DNA of 64,000 nucleotides from positions 73,884,042 through 73,948,041 of the forward strand of contig NC_073746.1 of assembly GCF_029784135.1 (NCBI RefSeq). Reading direction: 5' to 3'. Positions 33,216 to 44,410 of this stretch are shown here, one piece after another; the first letter of the stretch is position 1; each line of letters opens with the position of its first letter. A model generated the notes under the pieces. That model was given only the letters and a program-made list of their open reading frames with translations. It had not been told where the DNA came from and searched no databases. Both the position numbers and the translations under genes were made by a program. This DNA comes from Toxorhynchites rutilus septentrionalis. Its lineage: Eukaryota > Arthropoda > Insecta > Diptera > Culicidae.

Positions 33216-34027
33216 CAGTGTTGCCATAAGTACAGATTTATCTGGAAAGGCACAGTTTTTCGTCAAAAAGTACAGATTGGTACAGATTTTTTCCACGTGT
33301 GAAATTTCTTATACTTCAACAAAGCAACATTACGGTACACGTGACTTTTACACCGCAGTATCGCTTGGTGCTGCTGATCATAAAATCATTTACAATGCAA
33401 TAATTGATCAGTTTCATAAGGACGGAATTTCTTACAAGGATCGTCTGAAAGGATTCGCGTCGCGTTGTGCTAAAAACAATTCCTGGATTCTACAATGGGA
33501 ATTTACAAAATCTGGAGAATCAAATCGGTACCCCAAAAATAAAATTACTTCGTAAGGAAATCACATTTTTAGAAAACGACCATGTGCAGGATTGGTGGAC
33601 AAAAATTGGATGTCTTGTTTGTAATGTTCTCACTGTGCCTCACTCCTGGCAACTGTCGAGCGATTTTTTTTCTGAATATAATCAAATATCAATAACAAAA
33701 ATAAGGCCCGAAATCAGCTTAGAAACTATACGATGAACGCTATTTCGAGATCAAAAGGTTTGAATAAACATCGTGGCGGCGGAATAGTATGAAATTTAGA
33801 TTCTGAAAAACTATGTATAAGCATCGTCAAACAAACGAATGACCTGCAAATGTAAATGTAATATTTGTAGTAAATAAATGAGTATTTTTGTCATGCTAAT
33901 AAATTAGTTTTTTCTCTACAACGATTATTTTCGATGGTATAGATTTTTGGTATAGATTTTGGAAGAAAAAGTACAGATGTTGAAAGATTTTCAGCCCCTC
34001 TGGTATAGATAAAATGTGGCAACAATG
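33216..34027 (+). mobile_element. hAT element with internal deletion
   Basis: The left end CAGTGTTGCCATAAGTACAG is inverted at the right as GTGGCAACAATG. The flanking 8-mers GTTGTATG (33208-33215) and GTTATATG (34028-34035) differ at one base, the 8-bp duplication expected of hAT. Subterminal GTACAGAT motifs occur at both ends. At 812 bp it keeps only parts of a transposase. Confidence 0.85.
33310..33736 (+). pseudogene. hAT transposase remnant with dimerisation region
   Basis: The first frame (GISYKDRLKGFAS) resembles the part of hAT transposases that usually reads GF..DGA; the expected Asp-Gly-Ala is lost here. A second frame carries NVLTVPHSW...FSEYNQI...LSLETI, the C-terminal hAT dimerisation motif. 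The middle of the gene is deleted and the frames are out of phase. Confidence 0.75.
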
Positions 34028-34760
34028 GTTATATGTATTCGTCCACGCGTCGAATTAAGATAGGAATATAAGAAAAGTCCGTAAACTTAATGTTAAATAA
34101 CACAAGTTCTTATTTGAAACTTTCAAGATGCTGAATAAGTAGTGTGAACCACCCTGTTATAAGAATAACTAATATTTTAGTAGAAAATATTATTGCTGTA
34201 TATTTTAGAAACTCAACAAGACGATGAGTGTGCGCAAGATGAAAAAAAAAAGTAAAAAAAGTACATGATGAAAAATTCCGCAAGTAAAAAAACGTGAACC
34301 GATTCGTGCAAGATAATTTTTGAGCGTATATACATCAGCAAGCCGTGGAATAAAGTTGACGTATAATTTTCATCATAACGAATATTGCAGATTTTCTTTG
34401 TGATTTTTTCTTGTAAGCCATTTCAGTGTTTTGAAGACTATTTCTCGAAGAAGTTGTGAAGTAATTGGAGCCATTCGTTTAGCGAGTGGAATTCCCCGAA
34501 GAAGATATACGAATTTTGAATTTTCAAGTGTTTTTCGGTGTGCATGAAGCTTACAGCTGTATTGAACCTTGGTGCAGGATTTCTGAAGATCCCCTGCATC
34601 TGGAAAATATAAATCAACTAAGTTTTTGTTTTGTGTTACTTAATTAATTAATTTATTAATTTTTATTTTTTTATATGCAAATATAATAGTTTTATCTTCT
34701 GTGAGTGTTAGGCATTTTATTCTCTTTCTGCTCTCATTTTTATTACACAATTCTATCTAA

Positions 34761-34858
34761 ATGGAGGGGAACGAACCCTCCAATGTTGATATGAGCATCG
34801 TAGCTTCTCCTAGTAATTGTTTTTCTGAAGTTCGTCCTTCAAAAAAAAAAAACAAAAA
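34761..34858 (+). pseudogene. ORF1 first segment, cut off by insertion
   Basis: The frame starts MEGNEPSNVDMSIV and runs to a lysine-rich AAA codon run. The HINE-like element has inserted in that A-run. After it, at 36389, the frame resumes as lysine/asparagine codons and a serine-rich stretch up to about 36520, where a one-base loss in GGGAAA shifts it. Confidence 0.65.
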
Positions 34859-34859
34859 A

Positions 34860-36388
34860 TGGGCAGGTTATATCAATGATATGACCGCAAGGCTGACGTG
34901 GGACTACCTTAGCTTAGCAATCATTTGTTTGTATTGATGAAATTTTTTATTGTAAATTTAATGACAATCCTTTTTCGTTTGGTATGATATCTAGGACAAA
35001 ATATGTGAACGGAAATTATCAAACGATAATTTTATTTTACATTTCCCTCTGAAATTGGCATCTCTCAAGTGTACGTACTTCTCGAACCACGAATTTGCTT
35101 GATTTGAGGAACTTCAGGTACTCAGTTTCGATTTTCACGTCGAACACATATTGTTTAATCAATGAGCGTTATCGCAGCGAATGGTTTTCAACATTTTGCC
35201 TAATCATCAAATGATATGCGTAGAAATTCAGTGAGCTGAAGATATGAAAGCATACCCTTCAATACAATCTAACCGAGTCAAAGCGTTGTGCTCGTAACCG
35301 CTTTTGTAATCCGTATTAGAAAAACACTTTTCGAAGTGCAAAAAAATGCGGGTACAGAAGTATCCCCGGCTTGCATGAATCAATAACTTAAACATCTACT
35401 TTTTATACTATAGAAGTTTTAAATTTGAAAGTTCATTTGCCTCTAGTGTCTGCACGATTTTCCCAGGGTCCTATGTTTAGAAGACCGTGTTGAGGATACA
35501 TATTCTATTCTGCACAAAGACAAGCCAGTACAGAAGTGCTCGCAGTTTGCATTTATTTGCAAAGCCGATTTCCCCAGACATCTTGGTTTTGAAGTCTGTG
35601 TTAGGCAAACACATTTCAGTTAGAACAAAAATACCCCCGACTTACATGTATTTGCAATGCCGATTTCCCCAGACACCTTGGCTTAGAAGTCTGTATTAGG
35701 TAAACACATTTCAGTTGGAACAAAAACACCCCCGACCTGTATGAATTTGCAAAGCCAATGTCCTCAGACATCTTGGTTCTGAAGTCTGTGTTGGGGAAAC
35801 ACATTTCAGTCGGAACAAAAATACCCCCGACCTGCATGAATTTGCAATGCCTCCGACTTGCATGAATTTGCAATGCAAATTTCCCACGCTCCATGGATTT
35901 GAAGTCTGTGTTAGGGAAACATATTTCAGTCAAAACAAAATACCCCCAACTTTCATGTATTTGCAATGACGATTTATTCAACGCTGCTTGGTTTGGAAGT
36001 CTGTGTTAGGGAACACATTGCGGTGAGAACAAAAATCCCCATACTTTCATGTATTTGCAATGCCGATTCCCCTGCTTGGCTGCTTGGTTTTGATGGCTAT
36101 GTTGGTGAAACCGTAAATCGAGCCAATCAAAACGAGGTAGTTAGGGCGTTTAGAGAACGCTTAACATTTTACAGTCATTCAATTGTTTATCTAATGAAAT
36201 ATAACGTTTTATTAATTGCGATAGAAGCGTAGAAATATTTCCTATCAATTGATGCAAACATCTTTCCGATCCAGTAAGAAATGTTCGAGTTATAAACATT
36301 CGAAATCTTTCATTTTTTCCTGCATGTTCTGTGTTTAGGTTTTTATTTTACCCCCCATATACTCCGGTTAGACGTAGTCCCACGTCAA
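34860..36388 (-). mobile_element. HINE-like element nested in retrotransposon ORF1
   Basis: On the minus strand the 5' end is TTGACGTGGGACTACGTC (36388 downwards). The 3' end is TAGTCCCACGTCAGCCTTGCGG, the hairpin GTCATATC/GATATAACC, CTGCCCA and a T-run. It sits within the A-run of ORF1 with As on both sides. The body matches the 21.0-kb copy in inverse order. Confidence 0.85.
35450..36090 (-). repeat. 95-bp minisatellite inside nested HINE-like element
   Basis: TCCCCAGACA recurs at 35571, 35666 and 35761 (as TCCTCAGACA), exactly 95 bp apart. A fourth unit carries a 26-bp internal duplication (CCTCCGACTTGCATGAATTTG block) before the next TCCCACG at 35882, and one or two more follow to about 36085. 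Confidence 0.88.
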
Positions 36389-36529
36389 AAATAAAAATCA
36401 ATCACAGTTAAATTCGACACAACCAACAATTGATTCTGTTTCACTCAGTTCGGTTCAAAATCCAATGAATTCTCCTCAACATCCAATCATTGGGAATGTT
36501 CCCAATGTCCCAAAGGGAAACCGCTAAGA

Positions 36530-37300
36530 GTGACCCAAATTTGTAAAGACTTGAAATCTAAGTACTCAAGTATCTTGGAGATTACAATAGTGAACAAAGA
36601 CAAACTTCGTGTTGTGCTCTCAGATTGTAAAGACGCTAACGCAGTTGTTAATAATTCTTTGTTCACTGATAAATATCGAGTGTATATTCCGGCACACATT
36701 GTTGAAATCGATGGTGTGGTTTCGGAAAAATCTCTCCAACTAGCAGATTTCGAAAAAGCAGAGTGTATTTTTCATGATGTAAAACTTCCTCATGTGAAAA
36801 TTTTAGAAGTTCGATCCCTGAATTCATTTATAATTGATGGCAACGAGAAGAAATATTTCCCATCTGGTTCTTTTAGGATATCCTTTGAGGGCCCAGCTCT
36901 TCCAAATTATGTGCTCATTGATAAGCTTCGTCTTCCAGTTCTATTATTTACTCCCAAAATAATGTCATGCACTAATTGCAAACAGTTAGGTCACACTAAA
37001 ACCTTCTGTTGCAATAAAATTAAATGTTCTAAGTGTTGAGTCGATCATGATGAAAGTATTTGCAACAAGGATGCTGATAAATGCATTCTTTGTGGAGGTG
37101 TTCCTCACACAGTTAAGGACAGTCCAAAATACAAATCCCGTTCAATTAAACTTAAACAGTCGCTTAAAGATCGTCCTAAGCGATCCTTTGCTGATATACT
37201 CAAGGCAGCTTCACCTCAGGTATCCGAGATTTCAGAAAATCGTTTCTCTGTTTTATCAGATGATGATGAATCGGATACTACTTTCGATCCAATGATCGCG
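36530..37300 (+). pseudogene. Retrotransposon ORF1 (gag-like) with CCHC knuckles
   Basis: An RNA-binding gag-like protein. 170 codons end in CTNCKQLGHTKTFC (a CCHC knuckle) and CNKIKCSKC, then an in-frame TGA at 37037. Coding similarity continues with a third Cys-rich segment (CILCGGVPHTVKDS), then SFADILKAASPQ and an acidic SDDDESD stretch to about 37300. The protein would package the element RNA for nuclear delivery. Confidence 0.8.
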
Positions 37301-37647
37301 GGAAGAGCCAGGAAGAGAAAAAAATACTTCCTCCTCCAAGCCTGCTAAAAAAAGATTATTATCCAATTCTGCTCCTTCCAACAGTAACCCTCCTGGTTGG
37401 GGATCCTCTAACTATGACGTTCTTTTCCCTGAATTGTCAAGTCATTCCAGATTTGCTTCTCGATCGGTTCCTAAACCCCAATCACTTTCAGGAGGTATTT
37501 GCTTTTCTTCAATTGTTGGATGGATCTTTGATATTTTCGGAATTTCAGATTCATTGAAATGTATCATTTCTGCTTGGCTTCCTACTATCAGTCAGTTAGC
37601 TAAGCTAATGGTTTCAAAGTGGCCTTTCCTCTCCTTCATTAATTTCG

Positions 37648-38315
37648 ATGCCTAATTTATTGGATGAGTCAGAGAAATCTACTATTTTACAGTGGAATTG
37701 TAGAAGTCCTCTTCCAAAACTTGACTCTTTCAAGCAAATGCTCCATTTTTTTAATTGCGATGTGTTTGCTCTATCTGAAACATGGGTTCGTTCGGACAAT
37801 GTTTTAAACATCCATGATTTCAATATTATTCGTTTAGACCGTGATGATTTCTATGGAGAAGTTCTCATTGGTATCAGAAAATGTTATCCATTTTACAGGA
37901 TTACCCTGCCTTTAGTCACAGGAATTGAAATTCTTGCGTGTCAGGCACTCATCAAGGGTAGAGATTTGTGCATTGCTTCTATTCATATTCCACCAAGTAC
38001 AATGCTTAATTATCGAAACCTTGTGAATATAATTGAGCTTCTACTACAACCTCATCTTATTTTGGAAGATTTCAACTCACATGGCATTGACTGGTGTGAA
38101 TCTTTTGATGATCGAAGAGCTAATTCTGCTTATGATCTATGCGATGAATCCAACATGACAATTTAACAGTTGACATAACAAAATTGCTCCTTCGTCAGGC
38201 CGCGCAAGTCGCTTAGATTTGTCCCTTTGTTCTTCCTCTTTATCATTAGATTGTTATTGGAAGGTTATCCAAGATCCACACGGAAGTGATCATTTGCCGA
38301 TCACCGTTTCAGATA
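37648..38315 (+). pseudogene. ORF2: AP endonuclease domain
   Basis: The frame opens in TILQWNCRS (APE motif with the catalytic Asn), FALSETWV (Glu), IASIHIPPS, and ILEDFNSHG, where the usual GDFN has become EDFN. It breaks at 38166. The terminal motif HGSDHLPI lies at about 38280 in the next frame. The domain nicks target DNA to prime reverse transcription. The Gly-Asp to Glu-Asp change and the frame break argue for inactivity. Confidence 0.85.
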
Positions 38316-39214
38316 GGATCAAATTCAACTTATTGAAAAATCTACCTGGTAATGCGAAGAAACGTTTGTTAAAATTTTTCAATGTTTTTCTTGAGCAGAA
38401 CGTTGTTCCGCATGAGTGGCGACAGATTAAAGTTATAGCTATTCTGAACCCTGGTAAACCTGCGACTGATTATAATTATTATAGATCAATTGCAATGCTC
38501 TCTTGCATTCGAAAATTATTAGAGAAAATGATTCTATGTCGCTTAGACAGCTGGATAGAACCCAACAACCTCCTCTCACCTTCGCAGTTCGGATTTCGTA
38601 GAGGTAAAGGAACTAATGATTCATCAGAGGTTGACATAGCCTTGTGTAGTAAGCAACAAATGGCATCAGTGTTCCTAGATATCAAGGGTGCGTTTGATTC
38701 AGTTTCCTTTGGGGCTCTTTTTGAAAAACTTCATCTAAATGGGTTTTCTCCAAAATTAAATAGTTTTTTGTTTAACCCAATGCGTGAAAAACATATGAGT
38801 TTTTCCCATGGTTCTTCGTCAGTTTTACGGATTAGCTACGTGGGCCTTCCTCAAGGCTCATGTCTTAGTCCAATCCTTTACAACTTTTATGTAGATGACA
38901 TCGATGTTTGTTTATCAGTAAACTGTACTTTGAGACAATATGCAGATGACTGTGTAGTGTCGGTAATGGGCAAAGACAGTATTCATCTGTATAATCCATT
39001 GCAGATTTCTCTTGATAATTTGGTTGATTGGGCTTGCAAATTGGGTATTGAGTTTTCTAATGAAAAGTCAGAGATGGTGGTGTTTTCAAGAAAACACCGT
39101 CCCAAACAATTGCAACTTAAACTTTTGGGTAGAACAATTAGGCACTCGTCGTCATTCAAGTATTTAGGAGTTGTGTTTGATTCCAGAGGCACATGGTGTG
39201 AACACATAGGCTAA
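38310..39214 (+). pseudogene. ORF2: reverse transcriptase domain
   Basis: RT blocks are in order: WRQIKVIAILNPGKPATDYN, FGFRRGKGTND, ASVFLDIKGAFDSV (first Asp), GLPQGSCLSPILYNFYVDDI, QYADDCVVSV (catalytic YADD), and FKYLGVVFDSRGTWCEH. A TAG at 39212 stops the frame, and similarity continues downstream. HGSDHLPI from the endonuclease runs almost straight into the RT region, so the usual spacer of 100 or more residues seems deleted. There is also a short deletion after GTND. Confidence 0.92.
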
Positions 39215-39784
39215 TTGAAACAAAAATGTCAGAAACGAATAAATTTTATCCGATCCATAACAAGGACTTGCTGGGGGGCTCATCCCGACGATTTGATTAG
39301 GTTGTATGAAACAACCGTTCTATCTGTTATGGAGTATGGATGTTTTTGCTTCAGGTTCGCTGCCCGTACTCATATTCTACAACTGGAGAGAATTGTCAAC
39401 ATGTATGCAGTCAACACATGCAATGAGCCTAGAAATTTTAGCTGGTATCCTTCCTCTTCCTGTGCGCTTTTTCGAGTTATCATTCCGTTTTTTGATACAT
39501 TGCGAAACACTCAATCCGATAGTGATAGCAAACTTTCAAAAAATACTAACTTTAGACACTCAATTTAAGCGAATGTCGCTATATCTTGAATTTCCGACCC
39601 TGGAAAGCCCATCTGCTTTATCTGGTTTCCAGACCATTCCTTCAATTTTGTTCAATCCTTCTATTAATTTTGACTTGTCAATGAGAGTTTTTGTGAGTGG
39701 TATTTCAGGTGATCTCCGCCACATAGTCATGCCTGCAATTTTCTTGTCAAGATATAAACATATTAACTCAACCAAAACTTTTTT

Positions 39785-40180
39785 TTACTGATGGATCTAG
39801 TCTTAATGGTTCACAGGCTTTGGGGTATTTAACATTAACTTCTCCATATTCCGTAAGCTTAGTTTACCCTGATAGTCTCAGCTCTTTAGAGGCACTTCGT
39901 TCGGTAAGGTCTAAATATTCTTCGTATTTATTGTCTGGAATCCAATAGCTTTTAAGTGTTTTGTTGAGTAAATCATTTAATATCACTTTTGTATGTTCGA
40001 TACCAGGAAATGAAAAAGCTGATCTCCTTGCTAAGAAGGGCGCTACGGAGGGACTCTCATTTCGTAGGCCAATTACTTTTGATGAATATCTCCATTTTTC
40101 TCGTGAACGTGCACTTAAATCTTGGCAGACAAGTTGGAATGGTAGGTCGGTGGCTGTATTCTATCATTCCTAAAGTTTCC
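39785..40180 (+). pseudogene. ORF2: RNase H domain, catalytic core deleted
   Basis: FFTDGSSLNGS holds the first Asp. DSLSSLEA with the third acidic residue and SIPGNEKADLLAKKGA with the last follow much too soon. Compared with 5189-5794, about 40 codons around VYVAEL are missing, which removes the catalytic Glu. A stop (TAG) follows LLSGIQ. Confidence 0.85.
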
Positions 40181-40184
40181 CTCA

Positions 40185-40450
40185 AACCATGGTTCAAAGG
40201 ATATAATTATTCTCGTGAATTCATACGGGTAGTGTGCAGACTCATGTCTTATCATTATTCTTCGAATGCACATATTTTCCGAATTAACATCAGTGATAGT
40301 ATCCTATGTATTTGTGGTACAGGTTACCACGTTATTGATCACATTGTATGGTACTGTTCTGAATTTAAAAATAACAGGTTATCGTTGATACAGAATTTTC
40401 GCAAAAAAGGAATGCCACTCAATGTTTCGATCCGTGACGATCCGTGACGT
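40185..40450 (+). pseudogene. ORF2: C-terminal Cys/His region
   Basis: LCICGTGYHVIDHIVWYC repeats the C-x-C-x-H-H-C pattern of the fragment at 4887-5171. FIRVVCRLMSYHYSSNAH precedes it, as in that fragment (MISRLMSNHYNLNAH). A 10-bp tandem duplication (GATCCGTGAC) at about 40428-40448 disrupts the end. Confidence 0.8.
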
Positions 40451-40570
40451 TAGAGAAAGAACAATTGCATAGTTCTACTCACAGAGGCTTTTCCCTGTTC
40501 ATAAACACGGCTCATTGATGCTTAACGTTGCTGAGCCAGTTGAAAATAAATTAAATTTAAAAAAAAATTA

Positions 40571-43084
40571 AATATTTGAGCGTACAACTCTTTCAGGCAT
40601 GTTTTAAATTTCTCTGTATTTTAAACATATATGTACACATTTAATACGAAGGAAGCCATTATCAAATTCAAATTAAAAGCAAATTATTACAGTTAACTTG
40701 AGATGGGTCGCGAAGAGGGAAAATGTTATTTAATTTATTATAAACCATTATAGACCAACAGATTTTCTTTCTAGCTGGACGAGTCTATATTACCCAGCAA
40801 TGAAGCTCTGTTGTTAGGGTATGTTCTATACATGATGGTTTTACAACTCACTCAAAGTTGCAACTGCGAAAGGTACTGGTCATTCACTGTTTGATTCACA
40901 GACAGCATTAAGTAGCAAAAAGGCTGAGCACTAAATCGCATCAGTCTTTATAATATCATATAAGTGTTATTAATAAGCTTCGAAACAATTCTTTGAACTC
41001 TCGATTGTTTGCTCAGCTATATGAGAAAAATGACGAAATCTTAACTCGGTTACTTCGACACGCTGGAGGGCGCAGACCACCAAGAGGCCCTTGCTCAGCC
41101 AGATTTTCAGCTTTTTTGAATTTGTGTTTCATCTGCAGTGTGACGATCTCAACTTGACTGAAACAATACCCATAATATCGGTCTTTCTATCAAAACATTA
41201 AACACAAAATTTAGGCAGAAAAAAATATTCACATGTTCCGCATTTGTCAAAATTATTGCAAAAGCATCAAGATCATGTTATATTATCATATGTTACTCAC
41301 TTGGACGTATAACACAATGATTTTACTAAGACGTTTCAGGATCTTCAATATTTTCAAGGTTTGAGAACCCCTGCTCTATGCTCTATGCCTGTGAAACGTA
41401 ATCCTAAGATAAAGAATTATTACATTATATTTGGAATTATATTCATTGGTAAAATAACCTAAAGATAAGAAATGTCCACTCCACACTTGAATTTATTCAG
41501 CGAATTTTTATATTCAGTTTCTTTTTTCGCTGAATTATCCATGTCAATGACTGCCAATAACTACCGAAACTCGGAACATGTTGCACCTCATTTAGCCACC
41601 GGAATGTCGAATTCGCCGGCTGTTTATGGGTCTGCTAATCGGACGATTTAAGCAAACAAATGAAACACCGGCACCTGATAATGGTTCCAATGCCCGACCC
41701 GACCTGCCCCGTCTACCAAAGAACCAGTCTCGCACACTTGAGACGAAGATAATTTGCTAATTTTCAACAGCATTTCCTTCGAATGTTTGTTTTGCTCCTC
41801 GTTTGTTTTTTCACTTCGCCTTTGGCTCGGGGAGAAAAAGGACGCTAAAAGTGAAGGTATGTTTGTTATTGTCGATTCTGTTGCAACCCGGGCCGTTCTT
41901 CGGAAAGAAAGAAAAGAACATCAGAATCGGGTGCTGAAGGTCATCTCATCGCCCGGACTCTCCAGACGAAACGGTGCGAGAGTGCAAATTAACGACCAAA
42001 TGGAACATCGATAGCCTAATTAAAACTGGAAGGTATTAATTAAAATTTATTTTTTGACATTTTCACTGGATTACCTTTCACGCTAGTGCCCGCTGAGATA
42101 GGGCCCTTCGCTTCCCAGCCCGCTTGGGAGGACATTCTGACATCCTGGGTTGCGATCGCGTTCCGAGGATCGAGGTGTTTCTTCGACCCTGTGGTGACAT
42201 ATGGTCACGAGCGTCCGGCATGCGAGGAGCGTTTGTTTATTGCCATCGTATGTCGTCGAGATTGCTTATCATCGTCGTAATTTGAGAGGTCCCTCGATTC
42301 GGAACGAAACGTTGAAATTGGCACCCAATAAAATGATTCAAAACAACAGTTGATTTTCATTTTCAATCATAGGAAGTCCATACAACGCATAGTTGAAACC
42401 CACTGATGGTCATAAGTGCAACGTCATCGTGCCCAACGTTTGCTAGAACCGCATGGTGCGCCCTGTCTCCCTCCAGCTGTCCATGATGCTCGATGATATT
42501 ATGACGGTATCGTACAACATGTGTGCCTTACCCCTGGGTGGAGGTGCAGGAGGAAAAAAGGTACACTGAATGGGATAGTTTCCGCATGCGCACGGGCAGA
42601 ATCCAAATAAAGGTTGGCACGAGCGAACGATCAGATGTACCGGGGATCCAATTATGAGCATGTCTAGCAGATATGCAGGTCTGCATAAGGGATCTCTCGT
42701 AATTAGGACCAGATGACACGTGTGTTGATATGGTGAAGAACAATATGTTTTGTAAATAGGATAAAATTGCTGGTTTGATGTCGAACGATGTGTTGATATT
42801 ACTGGATATGGTCAATTTATGTTTATTTGGCCACTTATAGCTATATATTAGCGGAATAGTGTGATTTGAAGTTTAAATAAGCCAATACCGAATATCAAAA
42901 ATATCGTCTTGCAATTACGATACAATATTTTTCGTTTATTTTACTTTGTTTCAGTTTTGCAGTGGTCACCTTTGTAAGACTATTTATGGAGACGTTTGTG
43001 CGGTGTCGTTAATGTGTATCATAGAATGAACAGCCAAACGACCTACGAACTGAAAATGTCATATGACATTCCAAATTTTTTGGT
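40571..43084. other. About 2.5 kb with no supported gene
   Basis: Unique-looking DNA with a GC-richer stretch at about 41640-42320. Frames at 41754-42014 and 42528-42815 have no recognisable motif and no repeat partner here. Confidence 0.4.
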
Positions 43085-44075
43085 CTTAGTGCAATTCCAA
43101 ATGAAATCGTCCAAAAAAAGCAAATTTTAAAAACATGTATTTTTGATTCGAATGAAAGTTTGTATTCCGTTTGGGTTGGAGGAAATATGAGTTTTCCACA
43201 GCAATTGGGAATTTTTTTACTCAAGCGTAACTTTTGAAAAGGGCGTATCGATTTGAGTAGGAGAAATCTTTGATAGTTTATATCTAAAAAACTATGTGTC
43301 GTATCGAAATAGTGTCTTAGGAAGAGTTATAGCGTATTGATGTCTAAACATGAAAAAAAATACACTGAGAAAAAAAAAATTGTACTCTTTTTTTTTATTC
43401 ACAAAAAAAAACTTTAATTTGCAATATCCAAAATACACATTTTTTTTTTTCAACTTTTTCATATAAAATAGAAGTCATGTAGAAAATTCAAAAAATGGGT
43501 CCAAGATGGTAAAACTATTTTTGACGAACTTTGTGGAACATCGATTTTTTATGAATTTCCGAAACTTCGAATTTTTGTATGTTAACAATCAGTTTTACCC
43601 ACAAATTATTATTTCTGATGTGATTTGAAACAAAAAGCTCATTATAAATCTCCTTCTAAATGTAGCCATTCTCGAGATATTTAAAAAAATATTTTTAATT
43701 TATTGTCTTTTTTATAGTAAATATCCCCTTTTAATATGTTTGTCGTGTTATACCGTCATGTTAATGAAATTTTATGAATTTGCTTATAATTTCCAACAAC
43801 TTTTCCAAATACATCATTATGGTAAAAATATATGTTTAGGAGTTGCGTTGAAAAACATTTGAAGACATGTGGGTTAACACAAAACGTAGCAATATTAAAA
43901 AATCTTTTTTTATCTTAATACAAAATTTTAACATATTATTCGTGTTACACAATCAAAACACTAACAGTAGAATTGAAATCCCAACAACAAATACACCTTG
44001 TTGATTCAACCGAACGTTATGGGTACAAATATAATTAACTTGTTTACGTTATGCCTAGATTATACCTGAAGTCAG

Positions 44076-44310
44076 GGGTGACATTGCGCATTTCGGAACG
44101 AGTAACTCGTTTCGAGAAAATTCGAACTCAAATCGAAATGGTTTTAGTATTATGTATATTTTTCAAGTTCATATTTACGGTGTACTAGATTTAGAACAAA
44201 ATTTGTCTCATAGAGAAAATTTTTGGGTTAGTAAACAAAGCTGATCAAAGGCAAGTCAAAATGGTCGAAACGAACAAAAATCACTCGTTTCGAAATGCGC
44301 AATGTCACCC
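44076..44310. mobile_element. 235-bp MITE inside the long-TIR transposon
   Basis: GGGTGACATTGCGCATTTCG at 44076 is inverted at 44310, and the similarity goes on through AACGAGT. It lies between the left inverted end and the transposase gene. I could not fix a target duplication. Confidence 0.75.
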
Positions 44311-44337
44311 TAGGTATCTCTAAGATACCTCTGTACA

Positions 44338-44410
44338 GGTATATAAAGTCAGGTACCTCTATAATGTATAAAAAGTTACCCATATTCAAACATCGTTCAT
44401 CAGGAGAACA
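44338..44410 (+). promoter_or_regulatory. Putative promoter of the long-TIR transposase
   Basis: Two TATA-like boxes (TATATAAAG at 44340 and TATAAAAAG at 44367) precede TCATCAGGA at about 44398, an initiator-like site 35 bases from the second box. The transposase ATG follows at 44445. Confidence 0.4.

Larger units (their letters stand above)
34400..40570 (+). mobile_element. I-clade non-LTR retrotransposon, decayed, with nested insertion
   Basis: In order: a 5' UTR-like stretch, an ORF1 start at 34761, ORF1 with CCHC knuckles, AP endonuclease, reverse transcriptase, RNase H, a Cys/His C-terminus, and an AAATTAAATTTAAAAAAAA tail. ORF1 is split by a HINE-like element at 34860-36388. RNase H after RT and a CCHC gag fit the I clade (mosquito MosquI-type elements). 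Stops, frameshifts and deletions make it inactive. The exact 5' limit is not visible. Confidence 0.85.

Noticed and set aside
35450..36090. CRISPR-like regular repeats
   Set aside because: The whole 95-bp unit is repeated with no unique spacers, and the genome is eukaryotic.
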